Shown here: positions 7,568-9,480 of the stretch, piece after piece | How positions within the stretch are numbered: position 1 is the stretch's first letter | Layout of the letters: each line of letters starts with the position of its first letter | NCBI GenBank assembly: GCA_024691265.1 | Contig: JAILNT010000270.1 | Coordinates: 1 to 9,480, forward strand | Source of the DNA: Treponema sp. | GTDB lineage: Bacteria; Spirochaetota; Spirochaetia; Treponematales; Treponemataceae | Length of the DNA: 9,480 nucleotides | Reading direction: 5' to 3' | Notes under the pieces: generated by a model | What the model was told of the DNA's origin: nothing | What the model saw: only the letters and a program-made list of their open reading frames with translations | Databases searched by the model: none | Program-made: the position numbers and the translations under genes

Positions 7568-8662
7568 TTAAAGTTTTGCTAGTTCTGCATATGCAATATC
7601 TCTAGCTTTCTTATCTTCTGAAAGAACTTCATCTATTGAAGATGGTTCTATATCCCAGTTATAATCTAATACTTTTCTTACAATCTTTGGAATATCTGTG
7701 AAGCCGCATTTTTTATCAATAAAGGCAAGTGCTGCAACTTCATTTGCTGCATTATATGCAATCGTTGTAGATTTTCCTCTTTCTGCGGCTTCAAATGCGT
7801 ATTTCAACAATGGAAAATCTTCTAAACGTGGTTCAAAGAACGAAAGAGAATGCTTTGTTATATCAAAATGTGGTAAGTAATTTTCTTTGTATTCTGGCCA
7901 CAATAAAGCTGATAGAATAGGGTGCTTCATATCAGGTTCTGACAATTGAGCATATATTTCACCATCTTTCGTTCTAATCATTGAATGAACAATGCTTTGT
8001 GGGTGAACAACAACTTCAACTTTATCACTTGCTATATCAAATAATTTACAGGCTTCTATGACCTCAAGACCCTTATTTGCTAAATCGGCAGAGTCTATAG
8101 TTATCTTTTTACCCATTTTCCATGTAGGGTGCTTCAAGGCATCTTCTACTGTAACATCTTTAAGCTTGTCTTTTGGAAGCTCTCTGAAAGGACCACCGCT
8201 TGCTGTGATAAGTATTGTTGCTACATTTTTCGCATCAAATCTTTGTGTCAGGTTAAAGATTGCAGAATGTTCTGAGTCTACAGGAAGAATCTTTGCATGG
8301 TGTTCATCAGCAATTTTTTTTACAAGAGCATATGCCATAACGACAGTTTCTTTATTTGCAAGTGCTAAATCAATTCCATTTTCAAGAACAAGAATTGATG
8401 GCATAAGCCCTGCGGCTCCTGCAACTCCATTTACGGCTATATCTGCATTGGACTCAGCAATAAGCTTCTTTAAGCCATCGTATCCATCTTCAGAAAACAA
8501 TGTAGTAGGGCAGCCGAATTCTTTTCCTAGTTGGCTAAGAGCTTCTTTGCTTTTATTTGCACTAAGTCCTACAACTTTAAATTGGTCTTTCATATTTCTT
8601 ACTATATCAAGTGTGCTTGAACCAATTGAACCTGTGCAACCTAATACTAATATTTTCTTCAT
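7568..8662 (-). CDS. dxr: 1-deoxy-D-xylulose 5-phosphate reductoisomerase
   Basis: Dxr (IspC) converts DXP to 2-C-methyl-D-erythritol 4-phosphate with NADPH and a divalent metal. This is the first committed step of the MEP isoprenoid pathway and the target of fosmidomycin. The 364-residue protein shows the NADPH-binding GCTGSIG (8-14), LANKE (101-105), PVDSEH (127-132) with metal ligands D129 and E131, ASGGPFR (154-160), DSADLANKGLE (190-200) with N196, K197 and metal ligand E200, and VHPQS (219-223) with the flexible-loop HP pair. All key residues are present. The start is the ATG at 8662, which has a Shine-Dalgarno and gives the usual MKKILVLGCTGSIG N-terminus. A TTG eight codons earlier (8686) is in frame but lacks both. 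It is 45 bases after cdsA and 19 before rseP, so it belongs to the same operon. It feeds precursors for undecaprenyl phosphate and quinones. Confidence 0.97.
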   Translation of the reverse strand: MKKILVLGCTGSIGSSTLDIVRNMKDQFKVVGLSANKSKEALSQLGKEFGCPTTLFSEDGYDGLKKLIAESNADIAVNGVAGAAGLMPSILVLENGIDLALANKETVVMAYALVKKIADEHHAKILPVDSEHSAIFNLTQRFDAKNVATILITASGGPFRELPKDKLKDVTVEDALKHPTWKMGKKITIDSADLANKGLEVIEACKLFDIASDKVEVVVHPQSIVHSMIRTKDGEIYAQLSEPDMKHPILSALLWPEYKENYLPHFDITKHSLSFFEPRLEDFPLLKYAFEAAERGKSTTIAYNAANEVAALAFIDKKCGFTDIPKIVRKVLDYNWDIEPSSIDEVLSEDKKARDIAYAELAKL

Positions 8663-8667
8663 AACAA

Positions 8668-8671
8668 CCTT
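8668..8671 (-). promoter_or_regulatory. Shine-Dalgarno that fixes the dxr start
   Basis: AAGG lies five bases before the ATG at 8660-8662. The competing in-frame TTG at 8684-8686 has no comparable purine-rich motif at a suitable distance, and it would add eight residues not typical of Dxr before the dinucleotide-binding strand. Confidence 0.7.
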
Positions 8672-8707
8672 AAATTGGAACCTCAAATATAAGCATAAAA
8701 TACAAAA

Positions 8708-9480
8708 CTAATTTTTGTATAAAAGAGAAATCAAAACATAATATACAGGAGCAGACATCAGAACAGAATCGATTGAGTCTAGAATGCCACCTCTGCCAGG
8801 AATAATTGTACCAGAATCCTTAAAGCCGGAGCTTCTCTTAAATACAGATTCTGCCAGGTCTCCTATGATTCCTGCAACGGCAATTATTATAGACATGAGA
8901 ATTATTTTTGACATCCCACCATAAAATATTTCAGGACTATACAATTTTGATAATATTCCAGAAAGAATAGAACCTGTAATTCCACCTATAAAGCCGGCAA
9001 CACTTTTGTTTGGGCTGGCTTTTATTACACCTCTATTATTTTTTCCAAATAGATTTCCGAATAACCATGCTAAAGAATCATTCATGAAAACCATTAGTAA
9101 GAATGTTGCAATAAAATTCGAAGAATGTTCAAAAGCTGTCATTCTTGAAACAAAAGTAACTAAATATCCACTGTATACAAGAATAAAAGCAGAAAACGAC
9201 AAGCGTTTATTTGAATCTTCAAATGTTTTTGCACTACAGATTTCTGATGTCAATAAAATAAGAAAATCGAAAATAAAGACGTAAGTGATTATTTCAAGTG
9301 GCAAAGCAAAATGAATAATTGCATAGGCACTAAGCGGTAATAGCACGCATAATATAGTCAATAATGCTTTATTAACAAGCTTTACTTGTGTTGAAAACAT
9401 TTTGTACATTTCTAATGTAGCAATTGGTGTTATGGCAACAATAACTAAATGTAATATTATATGATTTAATGTACTTAATT
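8708..9480 (-). CDS. cdsA: Phosphatidate cytidylyltransferase (CDP-diacylglycerol synthase), 5' end outside the window
   Basis: CdsA is an integral membrane enzyme making CDP-diacylglycerol from CTP and phosphatidic acid, the branch point for all bacterial phospholipids. About 256 residues and the TAG at 8708-8710 are visible. The ATG at 9407-9409 is not the start: the frame continues upstream without a stop to the window edge and encodes a further hydrophobic helix (NHIILHLVIVAITPIATLE), as expected near the CdsA N-terminus. The protein is a series of membrane helices with the conserved cytoplasmic NDSLAWLFGNLFGK and SPNKSVAGFIGG blocks and the C-terminal family signature at 8768-8848 (SVFKRSSGFKDSG, then PGRGGILDSID). 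The signature keeps K-D and both Asp residues but has Arg for the usual His and Ser for the usual Arg (PGHGGxxDRxD). It is 45 bases ahead of dxr. uppS and frr would be the expected genes further upstream. Confidence 0.95.
   Translation of the reverse strand, partial: LSTLNHIILHLVIVAITPIATLEMYKMFSTQVKLVNKALLTILCVLLPLSAYAIIHFALPLEIITYVFIFDFLILLTSEICSAKTFEDSNKRLSFSAFILVYSGYLVTFVSRMTAFEHSSNFIATFLLMVFMNDSLAWLFGNLFGKNNRGVIKASPNKSVAGFIGGITGSILSGILSKLYSPEIFYGGMSKIILMSIIIAVAGIIGDLAESVFKRSSGFKDSGTIIPGRGGILDSIDSVLMSAPVYYVLISLLYKN

Noticed and set aside
8663..8686. TTG start of dxr, eight codons upstream
   Set aside because: The ATG at 8662 has a good Shine-Dalgarno and yields the normal N-terminus, while the TTG has neither.
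8058..8711. A 217-codon plus-strand open frame opposite dxr
   Set aside because: Its low-complexity Ser/Phe/Ala-rich translation is typical of antisense to a real gene. dxr has all catalytic motifs on the other strand.

Overview
The window looks like chromosomal DNA from a diderm, AT-rich, probably anaerobic bacterium. A Treponema-like spirochaete is the best guess. The reasons are the cdsA-dxr-rseP gene order, secreted beta-propeller and outer-membrane-type proteins of a treponemal flavour, an ADP-glucose glycogen synthase, and cysteine-rich cytoplasmic enzymes. This assignment rests on protein style and synteny, not on a database match. Coding density is very high: the longest gene-free stretch is 60 bases, there are no RNA genes, and I saw no mobile elements or CRISPR.

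Left half, plus strand (1-4398). The window opens inside a large envelope protein: the end of a beta-propeller followed by a probable outer-membrane beta-barrel. After 60 bases comes a PLP-dependent aminotransferase, and 20 bases later glgA. The aminotransferase has no Shine-Dalgarno sequence but sits directly behind an extended -10 promoter motif, so its mRNA may be leaderless. glgA has a strong Shine-Dalgarno and is probably co-transcribed with it.

Right half, minus strand (9480 down to 4395). This is one tight operon: cdsA (5' end beyond the window), dxr, rseP, and a 676-residue secreted protein that appears to be two tandem beta-propellers. The first three genes make CDP-diacylglycerol, run the first committed MEP-pathway step of isoprenoid synthesis, and encode a site-2 intramembrane metalloprotease. 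This matches the widespread frr/uppS/cdsA/dxr/rseP envelope-biogenesis cluster. In E. coli rseP is followed by bamA; here the same place holds the secreted propeller protein of unknown function.

The two operons converge with their stop codons overlapping (4395-4398), leaving no intergenic terminator. A 49-base nested stem-loop lies in the last part of glgA, where it would also form the 3' UTR of the opposite transcript.

Two starts need care. dxr begins at the ATG at 8662 and not at an upstream TTG. The ATG at 9409 in cdsA is internal, because the frame stays open to the window edge. No complete, clearly novel multi-gene system is visible. The least explained items are the two propeller-type envelope proteins, the leaderless start and the convergent junction.
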